The notes below the pieces were generated by a model that made no database searches, was not told where the DNA came from, and was given only the letters and a program-made list of their open reading frames with translations. From Methanofastidiosum sp. (GTDB lineage: Archaea; Methanobacteriota_B; Thermococci; Methanofastidiosales; Methanofastidiosaceae), in NCBI GenBank assembly GCA_035362715.1, contig DAOSDU010000019.1, positions 1 to 23,804 of the forward strand: a stretch of DNA of 23,804 nucleotides, written 5' to 3'. A program made the position numbers and the translations under genes. Of this stretch, positions 1 to 7,210 are shown piece by piece (position 1 is the stretch's first letter; each line of letters starts with the position of its first letter).

Positions 1-310
1 ATCCCTTGTATTCTGCATTTGATTCGGCTTCCTTAAGAAGTTTTAATAAATTTGTTGATGCTTTTACTGGGTACCTCCCAGCGAACCATTTTGAAAGTCC
101 TTTCTTATGGCCAACTTTTTTGTAATATCTCTTGAAGGGTATAGGAGTTTCTAGTTTAATTGTGCTTTCTAGTAATTCCTTTGCCCTTTCGATCTTCATG
201 CCTTTAATTGTATTGCATATCTCTCTACTATGTTTTGGAGATATATTCATATTTTTTCCATAAACTTTTGCAGTTTTTGTCTCATCTATATCAGTTCTTG
301 AATAAGGCAT
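1..310 (-). CDS. rpl22: Ribosomal protein uL22 (partial, C-terminus off the window)
   Basis: Large-subunit ribosomal protein that lines the peptide exit tunnel. Translation from the ATG at 310 gives about 103 residues beginning MPYSRTDIDETKTAKVYG and including SPKHSREICNTIKGMK and RYYKKVGHKKGLSKWFAGRYP, which match archaeal uL22. The reading frame is open to the left edge, so the C-terminal third or so is missing. The start is set by a strong Shine-Dalgarno (SD) sequence, GGTGATC, that overlaps the uS19 stop and lies two bases before the ATG. It is the last visible gene of the ribosomal operon. uS3 would be the usual next gene, beyond the window. Confidence 0.95.
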   Translation of the reverse strand, partial: MPYSRTDIDETKTAKVYGKNMNISPKHSREICNTIKGMKIERAKELLESTIKLETPIPFKRYYKKVGHKKGLSKWFAGRYPVKASTNLLKLLKEAESNAEYKG

Positions 311-314
311 CAGA

Positions 315-722
315 TCACCTCAATGGTACATACTGGGAAGACTTTGTAGAGCCCACTCCAGGGGCACCATGTGAAACTCTTCTTCTTGAAGGCGCGAATT
401 CTCCTAAATAATGTCCCACCATCTCAGGAGTTATCTCTACAGGAACAAATTCCTTACCATTGTAAATTCCTATAGTAACTCCAAGCATCTCGGGGAGTAT
501 TACCATATCACGGCAGTGTGTTTTTACAGTATAATTGTTTCCAGCTTCCATTTCTTTTCTTGATTCTCGAATATTCTTAAGTAATTTTTTCTGTCTCACG
601 GGAAGTCCTCTTTTGAGAGATCTTCTCTGTCTTGATGGCAAGAGTTCTATCAACTTGTCCATAGACATCTTTCCCATTTGATCAACAGTAAAACCCATGA
701 AACTAAATTCTTTTTTAGCCAA
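315..722 (-). CDS. rps19: Ribosomal protein uS19
   Basis: Small-subunit head protein that sits near the A-site finger and uS13. The 135 residues carry the archaeal/eukaryotic uS19 signature: an N-terminal extension (FSFMGFTVDQMGKMSMD), then THCRDMVILPEMLG and the C-terminal GHYLGEFAPSRRRVSHGAPG. The start codon is TTG at 722. It is preceded by GGAGG eight bases upstream, inside the end of the uL2 gene, so the two cistrons are probably translationally coupled (two-base gap). Its own stop codon lies within the SD of uL22. Confidence 0.96.
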   Translation of the reverse strand: MAKKEFSFMGFTVDQMGKMSMDKLIELLPSRQRRSLKRGLPVRQKKLLKNIRESRKEMEAGNNYTVKTHCRDMVILPEMLGVTIGIYNGKEFVPVEITPEMVGHYLGEFAPSRRRVSHGAPGVGSTKSSQYVPLR

Positions 723-724
723 GT

Positions 725-1450
725 TTAACGCCTCCTACCAGTTCTTTTTGCTGCTATGTGTCCAACTTTTCTACCTGGCGGTGCATTTCTTGAACAAGTT
801 GTACCTTTACCTGGGTGCTTGTGGTTACCCCCACCGAACGGGTGATCGTTGTGATTCATTGCAATTCCTCTAACTTTTGGATATAGTGTGGCTTTACTCC
901 TAAGCTTGTGGAATTTATTTCCTGCTTTTACTAGAGGCTTTTCTTTTCTTCCTCCGCCGGCCACTACTCCGATTGTACATCTGCATTCGGAATTCAAAGT
1001 CTTCATTACGCCTGAAGGAAGCAGTATTACTGTTTTCTTATTATCATGAGCTATTAATGTAGCATAAGTACCTGAAGACCTGACAAATTTGCCCCCGTCC
1101 CCAGGTCTTGATTCTATATTATAAATATAAGTTCCCTCAGGGATATTCTTCAAAGGAAGTGTATTCCCAATTTCAACTTCGGCCATTATTCCTGTTGCTA
1201 TACTACTACCTACTCGAATTCCTTCTGGTACAAGAAATAATTCTTGTTCTTTATTATCAAAAAGAATCGTTGCTACTGGTGAAGTTCTAGCAGGATCATT
1301 GAATAGTTCTCTAACAACACCGCGTGTTACTCCATCTCTCTCTTCGTTGTCATAGCTTCTGTGTTTAACTCTTCCATTGTATCTATGTGAAGGGGCCTTG
1401 TATGTATTTGTTCCTCTTCCTCTTCTCTGTGAAATAATTCTTTTACCCAA
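725..1450 (-). CDS. rpl2: Ribosomal protein uL2
   Basis: Core large-subunit protein next to the peptidyl-transferase centre, needed for subunit joining. The 241 residues run from MGKRIISQRRGRG to an Arg-rich end. They include the conserved C-terminal segment with RGIAMNHNDHPFGGGNHKHPG (about 195-215), which carries the conserved histidine of the family. The start is TTG at 1450, with GGTGA five bases upstream. The overlapping ATG a few bases before it reads into an early stop, so TTG is the right choice. Length is normal for archaeal uL2. Confidence 0.97.
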   Translation of the reverse strand: MGKRIISQRRGRGTNTYKAPSHRYNGRVKHRSYDNEERDGVTRGVVRELFNDPARTSPVATILFDNKEQELFLVPEGIRVGSSIATGIMAEVEIGNTLPLKNIPEGTYIYNIESRPGDGGKFVRSSGTYATLIAHDNKKTVILLPSGVMKTLNSECRCTIGVVAGGGRKEKPLVKAGNKFHKLRSKATLYPKVRGIAMNHNDHPFGGGNHKHPGKGTTCSRNAPPGRKVGHIAAKRTGRRR

Positions 1451-1460
1451 TCATATCACC

Positions 1461-1724
1461 TTAAAATACACCTATTTTTGTTGCGACTTCATCAGCAGGA
1501 TACTCTTCTTTTAGTTTAACGTATGCCTTTTTCTTCCCAGTAGACAAAACAGTCGTGCTTACTTTTTCTACTTCAACTTCGTAAAGTTCTTCTACGGCAT
1601 TATATATATCCTGTTTGTTGCTACCCATGGTAACAATAAAGGTCAATATATTATCCCTTTCCATAGTAGCTACAGTCTTTTCTGTAATAAGTGGATGGAC
1701 AATCACGTCATGTGGATTTTTCAC
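1461..1724 (-). CDS. rpl23: Ribosomal protein uL23
   Basis: Exit-tunnel rim protein and part of the docking site for signal recognition particle. The 87 residues show the usual archaeal pattern: HPLITEKTVATMERDNILTF near the start and the DIYNAVEELYEVEVEKVSTT core. The start is GTG at 1724, and GTGA is shared with the stop codon of uL4 (four-base overlap). A GAGGTG SD lies five bases upstream. The overlap points to stop-restart coupling with uL4. Confidence 0.95.
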   Translation of the reverse strand: MKNPHDVIVHPLITEKTVATMERDNILTFIVTMGSNKQDIYNAVEELYEVEVEKVSTTVLSTGKKKAYVKLKEEYPADEVATKIGVF

Positions 1725-2491
1725 TTAAACACCTCATTTTTAGAAAGATACTTTATTGCATCTTCAGTCCATATTGTGAGTCTTCCTGCATGTGTACCTG
1801 GGGCTAGATGTTCAGCACTAAGCTTATCGACCATTACAATATCTACACCAGGGTGATTTCTTGCAGCCTTCATTATGCCTGCGTCCTTTCCAATAACTAT
1901 TAACGGGCCTATTTTGTTTTTGTATCTCCTTCCCCTCATCTTTCCTCGTCCAGCCCTTATTGTTCTAGATTTTGATCTGATTATATCATCCCAAACTCCA
2001 AGGCTCTTGAATATATCTCTTGTATCCTTTGTCTTTTTTACTGTTTGAATCTTATTCTCAACAATTATTGGGAATTCGACATTATCTAAAAATCTGTGAC
2101 CTCTTGACATCACCATTTCCTTGTTAGCTGTTATTGATATAGCTGATTTTATTGCTACAGTTCTTTCTTTATTGTTTATCTTCTCACTGATAACTTTCCA
2201 AGGTTTTGGTGGATGAGCTACAAACCCTCCTACAACGTGAGGTGCAAATGCAGCTCTTCTTGGGCCAGATTTCATCCTAGGTACTCTTGATATTCCAAGA
2301 TTTTTTCTTCTTGGATGTGCAGACGTCATTCTTCCGGCAATTGGGCTTACTCCCCATGGTTGAATTCTATGAGTTATAGAAGCCAATACCGCTCTCTTGA
2401 TTAAATCAGGTCTGTACTCATAAGAAAACACTGAGGGAAGGTCTATTGCTTTCAACTTCTCTCCAGTTATTGAATATACATTAGATTTCAT
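1721..2491 (-). CDS. rpl4: Ribosomal protein uL4
   Basis: Large-subunit protein whose extended loop reaches the peptide tunnel. In several bacteria it also regulates its own operon. The 256 residues have the archaeal/eukaryotic form, with the internal loop rich in Arg, Gly and Pro (GVSPIAGRMTSAHPRRKNLG, about 47-66) and the later KSRTIRAGRGKMRGRRYKNK region. ATG at 2491 is preceded by GGGAGG eight bases upstream. It lies between uL3 (three-base gap) and uL23 (four-base overlap) in one operon. Confidence 0.96.
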   Translation of the reverse strand: MKSNVYSITGEKLKAIDLPSVFSYEYRPDLIKRAVLASITHRIQPWGVSPIAGRMTSAHPRRKNLGISRVPRMKSGPRRAAFAPHVVGGFVAHPPKPWKVISEKINNKERTVAIKSAISITANKEMVMSRGHRFLDNVEFPIIVENKIQTVKKTKDTRDIFKSLGVWDDIIRSKSRTIRAGRGKMRGRRYKNKIGPLIVIGKDAGIMKAARNHPGVDIVMVDKLSAEHLAPGTHAGRLTIWTEDAIKYLSKNEVFK

Positions 2492-2494
2492 TGT

Positions 2495-3502
2495 TTATGC
2501 CTCCCCTGCAGAAGCTTTGTAGAGGTAGGTAATATCTGGTACCCCTCCAGTTCTTCTTACTGGTACCCTTACAGATTTTCTAAGCCTTAATATTCGCTTT
2601 GTGGATCCTCCTACGCTACCTTTAAGCATAGCATAGTCAGATGTTAATAATCCATAATTCTTAAATCCTTCTTTTGGGGTAATATTGAGATCTTTTGGAT
2701 TTGTTAATCTAAATATTCTTTTGTTAAGTTCTGTTCTCGTATGGAATCCCATCTGTCCAGCAAATGGCACAGTCCACATAACTTTTGGTGGATGCCATGG
2801 ACCTATTGAACCTACATGCCTTCTTGCGTCATTAGATTTTCTAGTCTGTACTTTTACTCCCCATCTTCTTATTACGCCTTGGAATCCCTTTCCTTTTGTA
2901 ACTGAAATAACATCGACGAATTCTCCTTCGTCTAAAACATCTTTTACCTTTAGTTCTTTTCCAAAAACACCCTTTAGGTATTCCAACTTGGCGTTAACAT
3001 CTGCTCCGCCAATCCCGCTTTCCATGACCTCTGGTTTCTTTTTCAGATTAATGAGCTTTGGTTGTGTGCAAACAATAGCTCTTAAATCATCTACCTTTCC
3101 ACCTTCTATAAGAGATTGGATTCTAGCAAGGTCTTTTTCAGGACTTTTTGTAACAGTTTTTGATCGTGAAAGTTCTTTCGGGCCTTCTGCCCAAGACTCT
3201 GTGACGGTTTTCAGTCCGTATGGAGTCTTCTTGTATGCCCTAACACCACAAACGTAAATTGGTGGAGTTTCTACCAAAGTTACAGGCACCACCATTTCTT
3301 TTCCTTTTGTAAGTGTATACTTTCTATCGTCTATCCTTAAAATGTGGGACATCCCTACCTTATAGCCGGGAAAGTCTAAGATCTTAACATCATCCACTTC
3401 TGGCCAACTATTCAAAGTTGGCACTATCTTTGAAGCCCTCTTTCTGGGGCTGTATCCCAAGGAACCTCTACGGGGTCTTTTATTTCGTCCACTACCGCCC
3501 AT
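2495..3502 (-). CDS. rpl3: Ribosomal protein uL3
   Basis: Early-assembling large-subunit protein near the peptidyl-transferase centre, and the first gene of the ribosomal cluster seen here. The 335 residues are of archaeal/eukaryotic length. Recognisable segments are GYKVGMSHI (about 47-55), GKGFQGVIRRWGVK (about 203-216), RRHVGSIGPWHP and FAGQMGFHTRTELNK. The ATG at 3502 has a GGAGG SD seven bases upstream. That SD lies inside a small predicted hairpin (AAGCC-GGA-GGCTT), which could make initiation sensitive to RNA folding or to a bound protein (inference). Confidence 0.97.
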   Translation of the reverse strand: MGGSGRNKRPRRGSLGYSPRKRASKIVPTLNSWPEVDDVKILDFPGYKVGMSHILRIDDRKYTLTKGKEMVVPVTLVETPPIYVCGVRAYKKTPYGLKTVTESWAEGPKELSRSKTVTKSPEKDLARIQSLIEGGKVDDLRAIVCTQPKLINLKKKPEVMESGIGGADVNAKLEYLKGVFGKELKVKDVLDEGEFVDVISVTKGKGFQGVIRRWGVKVQTRKSNDARRHVGSIGPWHPPKVMWTVPFAGQMGFHTRTELNKRIFRLTNPKDLNITPKEGFKNYGLLTSDYAMLKGSVGGSTKRILRLRKSVRVPVRRTGGVPDITYLYKASAGEA

Positions 3503-3713
3503 TTTTAAGCCTCCGGCTTTACATAAAGAGTATTAGGCCTAATAGCCCAAATCTCCAAATTTTATTATTGTACTATTAGTCAAGAATTGAGGAATAAAGT
3601 CGCTTTCACTCTATCCCCGTCTGTAATTCGTAACGTTTTTTTTTAAGCAAGTTCTGCTGTATTGGCAGTATAATATAGGATTTATAAATGTTATGGTGTA
3701 TTGATTTTTTCAC
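3503..3713 (-). promoter_or_regulatory. Leader and promoter region of the ribosomal protein operon
   Basis: This 211-base gap has no convincing ORF or tRNA. On the minus strand a TATA-like element (TTTATAAA, about 3680-3687) would start transcription near 3660 and give a leader of about 155 bases before uL3. The leader holds a perfect 14-base palindrome (TATTAGGCCTAATA, 3531-3544) and the SD hairpin just before the uL3 ATG. It also holds a patch richer in G and C (about 3597-3632) beside a run of nine T on the plus strand (3636-3644). The promoter position is inferred from spacing only. What the structured leader does is unknown. Confidence 0.5.
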
Positions 3714-3929
3714 TTATTTACTATCCTCGGCCAATATAATCCAGACCACATTGCTAAGACTTACAACTAGTTCCTTGCCTGAGGAACCAGCAATATCAGT
3801 CACATCACTAAGACAAAGTACATCTTCATCGAAATCTAGTAACTTCCCTTTAAAGATGCTGCCGTCAATTGATATCACTAATCTTTTTCCATTGTAGTAT
3901 TCTAGTTTTTTTAGTAGCAACTTTGACAA
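3714..3929 (-). CDS. Small LSm/Sm-like RNA-binding domain protein
   Basis: A 71-residue protein resembling a single Sm fold. The segment at about 20-41 (SIDGSIFKGKLLDFDEDVLC) fits the Sm1 motif: Asp-Gly, then Gly-x-Leu, then Asp before hydrophobics. The later LSNVVWIILAED fits the beta-4/beta-5 end of the fold, although the usual I-R-G of Sm2 is not obvious. The start is TTG at 3929 with a GGTGAG SD, and no internal Met offers another choice. A TATA-like CTTAAATA lies at about 3963-3970. It sits just upstream of the ribosomal operon on the same strand. Sm-like proteins usually form rings that bind U-rich RNA; a role here is inference. Confidence 0.6.
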   Translation of the reverse strand: MSKLLLKKLEYYNGKRLVISIDGSIFKGKLLDFDEDVLCLSDVTDIAGSSGKELVVSLSNVVWIILAEDSK

Positions 3930-4009
3930 TGCCTCACCGGAATTGAGATTTAAGAAAATTAGTATTTAAGTGTTTTTATTGGGAATATGATTTTTCGTTA
4001 ATCTAAATC

Positions 4010-5581
4010 TCAAAAGAAAATAAAAGAATAGCGATTTTGTGAATCTCTAATTACATGCCCCTTTTTATGCATCCAATCAAGTAAATCCTGGACGTCATAT
4101 TCATCTTTGAATAAATCAGTTGACTTAACTTCACGAAATATTTCAACTACATTTAGATACGGATTATTAATCAAAGTGGCTTGAACAACATTATATCGCT
4201 CATCTGATTCGTGATCTTTTATCGAATCTATTTCCTTCTTAATCGCGGGTTCACTTATCAAGCGTTCAAAGTTATCAAGCACATTTCTTCTTGAATCTTT
4301 AAGATATTTATTTGTTATCTCAGTTTTATCATCCGCTCTTGCAAACGACTGTGCTAATCTTCTGATATTATAACTAGTTCTATTCAGTATGGAACGAACT
4401 ATCAATTCTCTTGTTTTATCTTGTTTGAATTTATCGGCTAAAAGAACATCATAATCTTTTGATAATAAGTCTATTATGTGCCGATATTCTTTATCGTAAT
4501 TTTTTCCTTCTGTAGGATTATTGTAATGCGCATGAACAACCTGAATCCATAAATTCTCATCAATCATTTTAAGTAAAGGTCTGAGATACATATCATCTTC
4601 TGTCAACAACTGGTCGATATCTGACAAAGTAATTTCTGTTTGAGTAAAATTCCTGAAAGTTTCGAGGATCATCTGCCTTCTTGTTCCCTCATTAATTTTT
4701 ATTGAAGAAAAAAGTGAGTACTCTCCTTCAAAATTATTTCGTTCAACTAGTGATTGATGCAGTTTGCTATAACTATCAGAATAAACTTTTGAGAGGATAT
4801 TGTGCCCAATTTTAGGCTTTTCTGCAAGTTTGTACTGAATAGTATTTGAATCAAAATTAATTCCACTAATTGCTTTTTTTGGTGGATCCATACCCCGATA
4901 TTCAGGCGGGACCATTAGCTGGATGATCTTCTGTAACTCGAGGGCAAGTTTTGAATTCCATGAAAGTGAGGATAGAGATATGCCCCCCACCCCCCCATCA
5001 TAAGGTGCACTTAAAATAGGGGCTTGAAATGATCTTGATATTTCTCTATCTAAAGGTAAGTTTTCTGCAAATAAGTTTTCAATTATCCTTTTTTCGTATG
5101 GAACATCCAAGTAGATAGAATCTGAGGGAAGTTCTTCCCACTCATCAATTATAATAACAGATTCACTTTTATTCAGCTTCTCATTATAGATATATGATTT
5201 CTTTGATTTTATAATGCTAATAAGGCTATAATCTTCTGGAATATTCTTGCTTGAAGGAATCAATCCAATACTAACTGCAATAGGAGTATTATAAAGGGCA
5301 GATAGCCCTATTGATTTAGAATTAGTTTGAGATTCAATGGCGACATTCCATGAAGAATCCATGGACAGTGGAACAACATAAAGAGATATTTCTTCCAAAG
5401 ACTTTCCATCTTCAGCTCTACTAAATTCCTTATACCAGTCTTTTACCTTACTGACCCTTATCTTTTCAAACTCTAAGAATTCAACATTAAGATATTGTCT
5501 ATCCCATGGATACTCAGAATAGGTAGGATATTTCTTCCACAGATAATAATCATTAAGTCTTAAAGATTCATGATTTGCCAT
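4010..5581 (-). CDS. Unrecognised 523-residue protein with winged-helix-like C-terminus
   Basis: I do not recognise this family. ATG at 5581 is preferred over an in-frame TTG at 5593, because GGAT lies just before it and a TATA element at 5611-5620 would place the transcript start near 5590. The protein has no signal peptide or membrane segment. Its N-terminus is rich in aromatic residues (YYLWKKYPTYSEYPWDRQYL). The centre holds a Gly-rich DGGVGGIS turn and a Pro-rich VPPEYRGMDPPKK stretch. The C-terminal half is helical and charged. The last 50 or so residues (NVVEIFREVKS...VQDLLDWMHKKGHVIRDS) look like a winged helix. The Gly turn is encoded by a G7-T-G6 tract, unusual in so AT-rich a region. 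It stands alone, divergent from the lipoate cluster. Confidence 0.6.
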   Translation of the reverse strand: MANHESLRLNDYYLWKKYPTYSEYPWDRQYLNVEFLEFEKIRVSKVKDWYKEFSRAEDGKSLEEISLYVVPLSMDSSWNVAIESQTNSKSIGLSALYNTPIAVSIGLIPSSKNIPEDYSLISIIKSKKSYIYNEKLNKSESVIIIDEWEELPSDSIYLDVPYEKRIIENLFAENLPLDREISRSFQAPILSAPYDGGVGGISLSSLSWNSKLALELQKIIQLMVPPEYRGMDPPKKAISGINFDSNTIQYKLAEKPKIGHNILSKVYSDSYSKLHQSLVERNNFEGEYSLFSSIKINEGTRRQMILETFRNFTQTEITLSDIDQLLTEDDMYLRPLLKMIDENLWIQVVHAHYNNPTEGKNYDKEYRHIIDLLSKDYDVLLADKFKQDKTRELIVRSILNRTSYNIRRLAQSFARADDKTEITNKYLKDSRRNVLDNFERLISEPAIKKEIDSIKDHESDERYNVVQATLINNPYLNVVEIFREVKSTDLFKDEYDVQDLLDWMHKKGHVIRDSQNRYSFIFF

Positions 5582-5610
5582 TTTATCCTTCAATTGAATA
5601 TTGAGAGACT

Positions 5611-5620
5611 TATATATAAA
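5611..5620 (-). promoter_or_regulatory. TATA box for the 523-residue gene
   Basis: On the minus strand the sequence reads TTTATATATAAG. It lies about 30-35 bases before the preferred ATG at 5581, the normal archaeal TATA-to-start distance. The assignment rests on sequence and spacing. Confidence 0.55.
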
Positions 5621-5699
5621 AGTAACACAATTTCTTTTTATTGATTGACTACAATATTTATTTAAGTTAATAATCCCATTTGGAACTGGTAGAAGAATT

Positions 5700-5972
5700 A
5701 TGGATATCTTTGAATATAAGAAGCAAGGCGGAAAATTAATTGGTATTTCTTTTAACTATAAAAACAGTATTTTTTCAGATGTCAGGGTATATGGAGACTT
5801 CTTTGTTTTCCCTGAAGAAGGAATGGATAATTTAGAGAAATCGATTAATCAAAAGAGTTTACCTGAAGTATTACAACTGATTGATGATTTTTTTTCTTCT
5901 GACTTTAGAGCATATGGGATAACTGCTGGAGACTTAAAGGAAGTATTTAAGAGGGCGATTAATGAAAAGTAA
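5700..5972 (+). CDS. lplB: Lipoate-protein ligase C-terminal-domain protein (LplB type)
   Basis: The 90 residues match the accessory C-terminal domain of lipoate-protein ligase. The core is KKQGGKLIGISFNYKNSIFSDVRVYGDFFVFPEEGMDNLEKSI, with the family's K-x-x-GGKL-x-x-x and R-h-x-GDFFh-x-PE-E-h pattern. In archaea such as Thermoplasma this domain is a separate protein that the LplA catalytic subunit needs to form lipoyl-AMP. No large LplA subunit is visible in this window. The gene overlaps the following radical SAM gene by 11 bases, so the two are almost certainly co-transcribed. A TATA-like stretch lies around 5654-5665. Confidence 0.8.
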   Translation: MDIFEYKKQGGKLIGISFNYKNSIFSDVRVYGDFFVFPEEGMDNLEKSINQKSLPEVLQLIDDFFSSDFRAYGITAGDLKEVFKRAINEK

Positions 5973-6780
5973 AAACATATGCTATCCTTCTAAAGACTCA
6001 TTTCCAAGTATTTCGATTACAGGCGAGAAATGCTACTTTTCATGCATGCATTGTAATCGTAAATATTTGAAGTACATGATGCATGTTACCCAAGAAGATC
6101 TATATCAGAAAGCTATTGAACTAGATAACAAAGGAGCAAGAGGTATCCTTGTTAGCGGAGGACTTGACGAAAGAGGAAAGCTTCCAATTGACTATTCAAT
6201 ACTTAAGAAAATAAAAAAAGATACTGATCTTATAATCAATCTACATTCTGGATTTCTAACAAGAGAAGATGCAAAAGAAATAAAGAAAAGCAGGATTGAT
6301 GCGGTATCCATTGATTTTGTTGGAAGTAAGGATACAATAGAAAGAATACTTAAGATACCTTTCAAGGTTTCAGATTATGAAAACGCTCTAAGATTCTTAA
6401 TAGAGGAAGATGTTAATGTTATCCCCCATATATGTGTTGGCCTTGACTATGGAAAGGTCGTGGGCGAATACAATGTAGTTGAGATATTGAAAAAATATCC
6501 AATAAAAAATCTAACTTTATTAGTACTCATTAAGAATGAACTTGAGAAGACAAACAGCGTTGATTATGACATTCAATCAATAAAAGATTTCTTTTTTTAT
6601 ACAAGAAATTCTTTTCCCAATGTAACATTATCCTTGGGATGCATGCGCCCAAGAATAAAAGAGCTGGATGAAACTGCCCTTCTCTTTGACAATATTGTAA
6701 ATCCAACAAAAAACATGATTAAACTTATAAGAAATGAGTCCAATATAATTGTAAAAGAAATATGTTGTTCTGTATGTTAG
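5962..6780 (+). CDS. Radical SAM protein, probable lipoyl synthase component (LipS type)
   Basis: The 272 residues carry a radical SAM cluster motif, C24-x3-C28-x2-C31 (KCYFSCMHC). A GGLDERGKLP segment follows in the SAM-binding region, and the protein ends in a Cys-rich tail (Cys268, Cys269 and Cys272) that could bind a second cluster. It looks like the archaeal proteins once annotated as biotin-synthase homologues. Two of these, LipS1 and LipS2, together insert sulfur into octanoyl groups in Thermococcus. Its overlap with an LplB-type gene supports a lipoate role. I favour the LipS2-like partner, but no LipS1 gene is present here and the assignment is by context. The gene starts inside the end of lplB. 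Confidence 0.68.
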   Translation: MKSKNICYPSKDSFPSISITGEKCYFSCMHCNRKYLKYMMHVTQEDLYQKAIELDNKGARGILVSGGLDERGKLPIDYSILKKIKKDTDLIINLHSGFLTREDAKEIKKSRIDAVSIDFVGSKDTIERILKIPFKVSDYENALRFLIEEDVNVIPHICVGLDYGKVVGEYNVVEILKKYPIKNLTLLVLIKNELEKTNSVDYDIQSIKDFFFYTRNSFPNVTLSLGCMRPRIKELDETALLFDNIVNPTKNMIKLIRNESNIIVKEICCSVC

Positions 6781-6787
6781 TGGTCCT

Positions 6788-7138
6788 ATGGAAGAATTAC
6801 CAACAATAAAAAGTAGTACAGAAATAAAAAAAATTCTAAGGTGCGCTTTTGATCTAACAGACCTTGAAGTGAGCATAATACTGATGCTTCCGTCTGAAGG
6901 AATGAGGGTTAAGGAAATTCAAAATATTCTAAAAAAAGATAGAACTACTATCCAAAAATCTTTGAAGATTTTAATAGATAAAGAGTTAATTTTTAGAGAA
7001 TCTAAATGTTGTGTTCAAGGAAAAAGAGGGCGGTACTTTGTGTATAAATCTTTAGAACGCGAAGAGATAAGAAAAAAAGTACTGGCAAGCATTGATAAAT
7101 GGTACAATGACCTTCAGGAATCCGTTAAATCAATTTAA
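6788..7138 (+). CDS. HTH transcriptional regulator with Cys pair
   Basis: A 116-residue winged-helix DNA-binding protein. The recognition region is MRVKEIQNILKKDRTTIQKSLKILIDKELI (about 39-68), followed by a wing ESKCCVQGKRGRYFVYK and a C-terminal helix, as in TrmB/ArsR-like archaeal regulators. Adjacent Cys74 and Cys75 lie in the wing, with Cys19 near the N-terminus. It starts seven bases after the radical SAM gene, so it is probably part of that operon. Thioredoxin follows 72 bases later from its own promoter. Redox or metal sensing through the Cys pair is an inference. Confidence 0.8.
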   Translation: MEELPTIKSSTEIKKILRCAFDLTDLEVSIILMLPSEGMRVKEIQNILKKDRTTIQKSLKILIDKELIFRESKCCVQGKRGRYFVYKSLEREEIRKKVLASIDKWYNDLQESVKSI

Positions 7139-7169
7139 TCTTTATATGAAAAAAATATCACACCAAAGA

Positions 7170-7205
7170 TTTTTAAGTAATTATTCTCTTTTTAGAGTTA
7201 GGTGA
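7170..7205 (+). promoter_or_regulatory. Thioredoxin promoter and ribosome binding site
   Basis: The TATA-like TTTTTAAGTA at 7170-7179 predicts a transcript start near 7200. GGTGA at 7201-7205 lies five bases before the ATG at 7211. Thioredoxin therefore has its own promoter rather than depending only on the upstream operon. Confidence 0.55.
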
Positions 7206-7210
7206 ATTAG

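Noticed and set aside
2685..3257. Plus-strand ORF of 190 codons
   Set aside because: It lies wholly inside uL3 on the other strand and has no family features; it is a shadow of the uL3 codons.
3503..3713. tRNA or box C/D guide RNA upstream of uL3
   Set aside because: I could find no cloverleaf, no T-loop and no clear C and D box pair on either strand.
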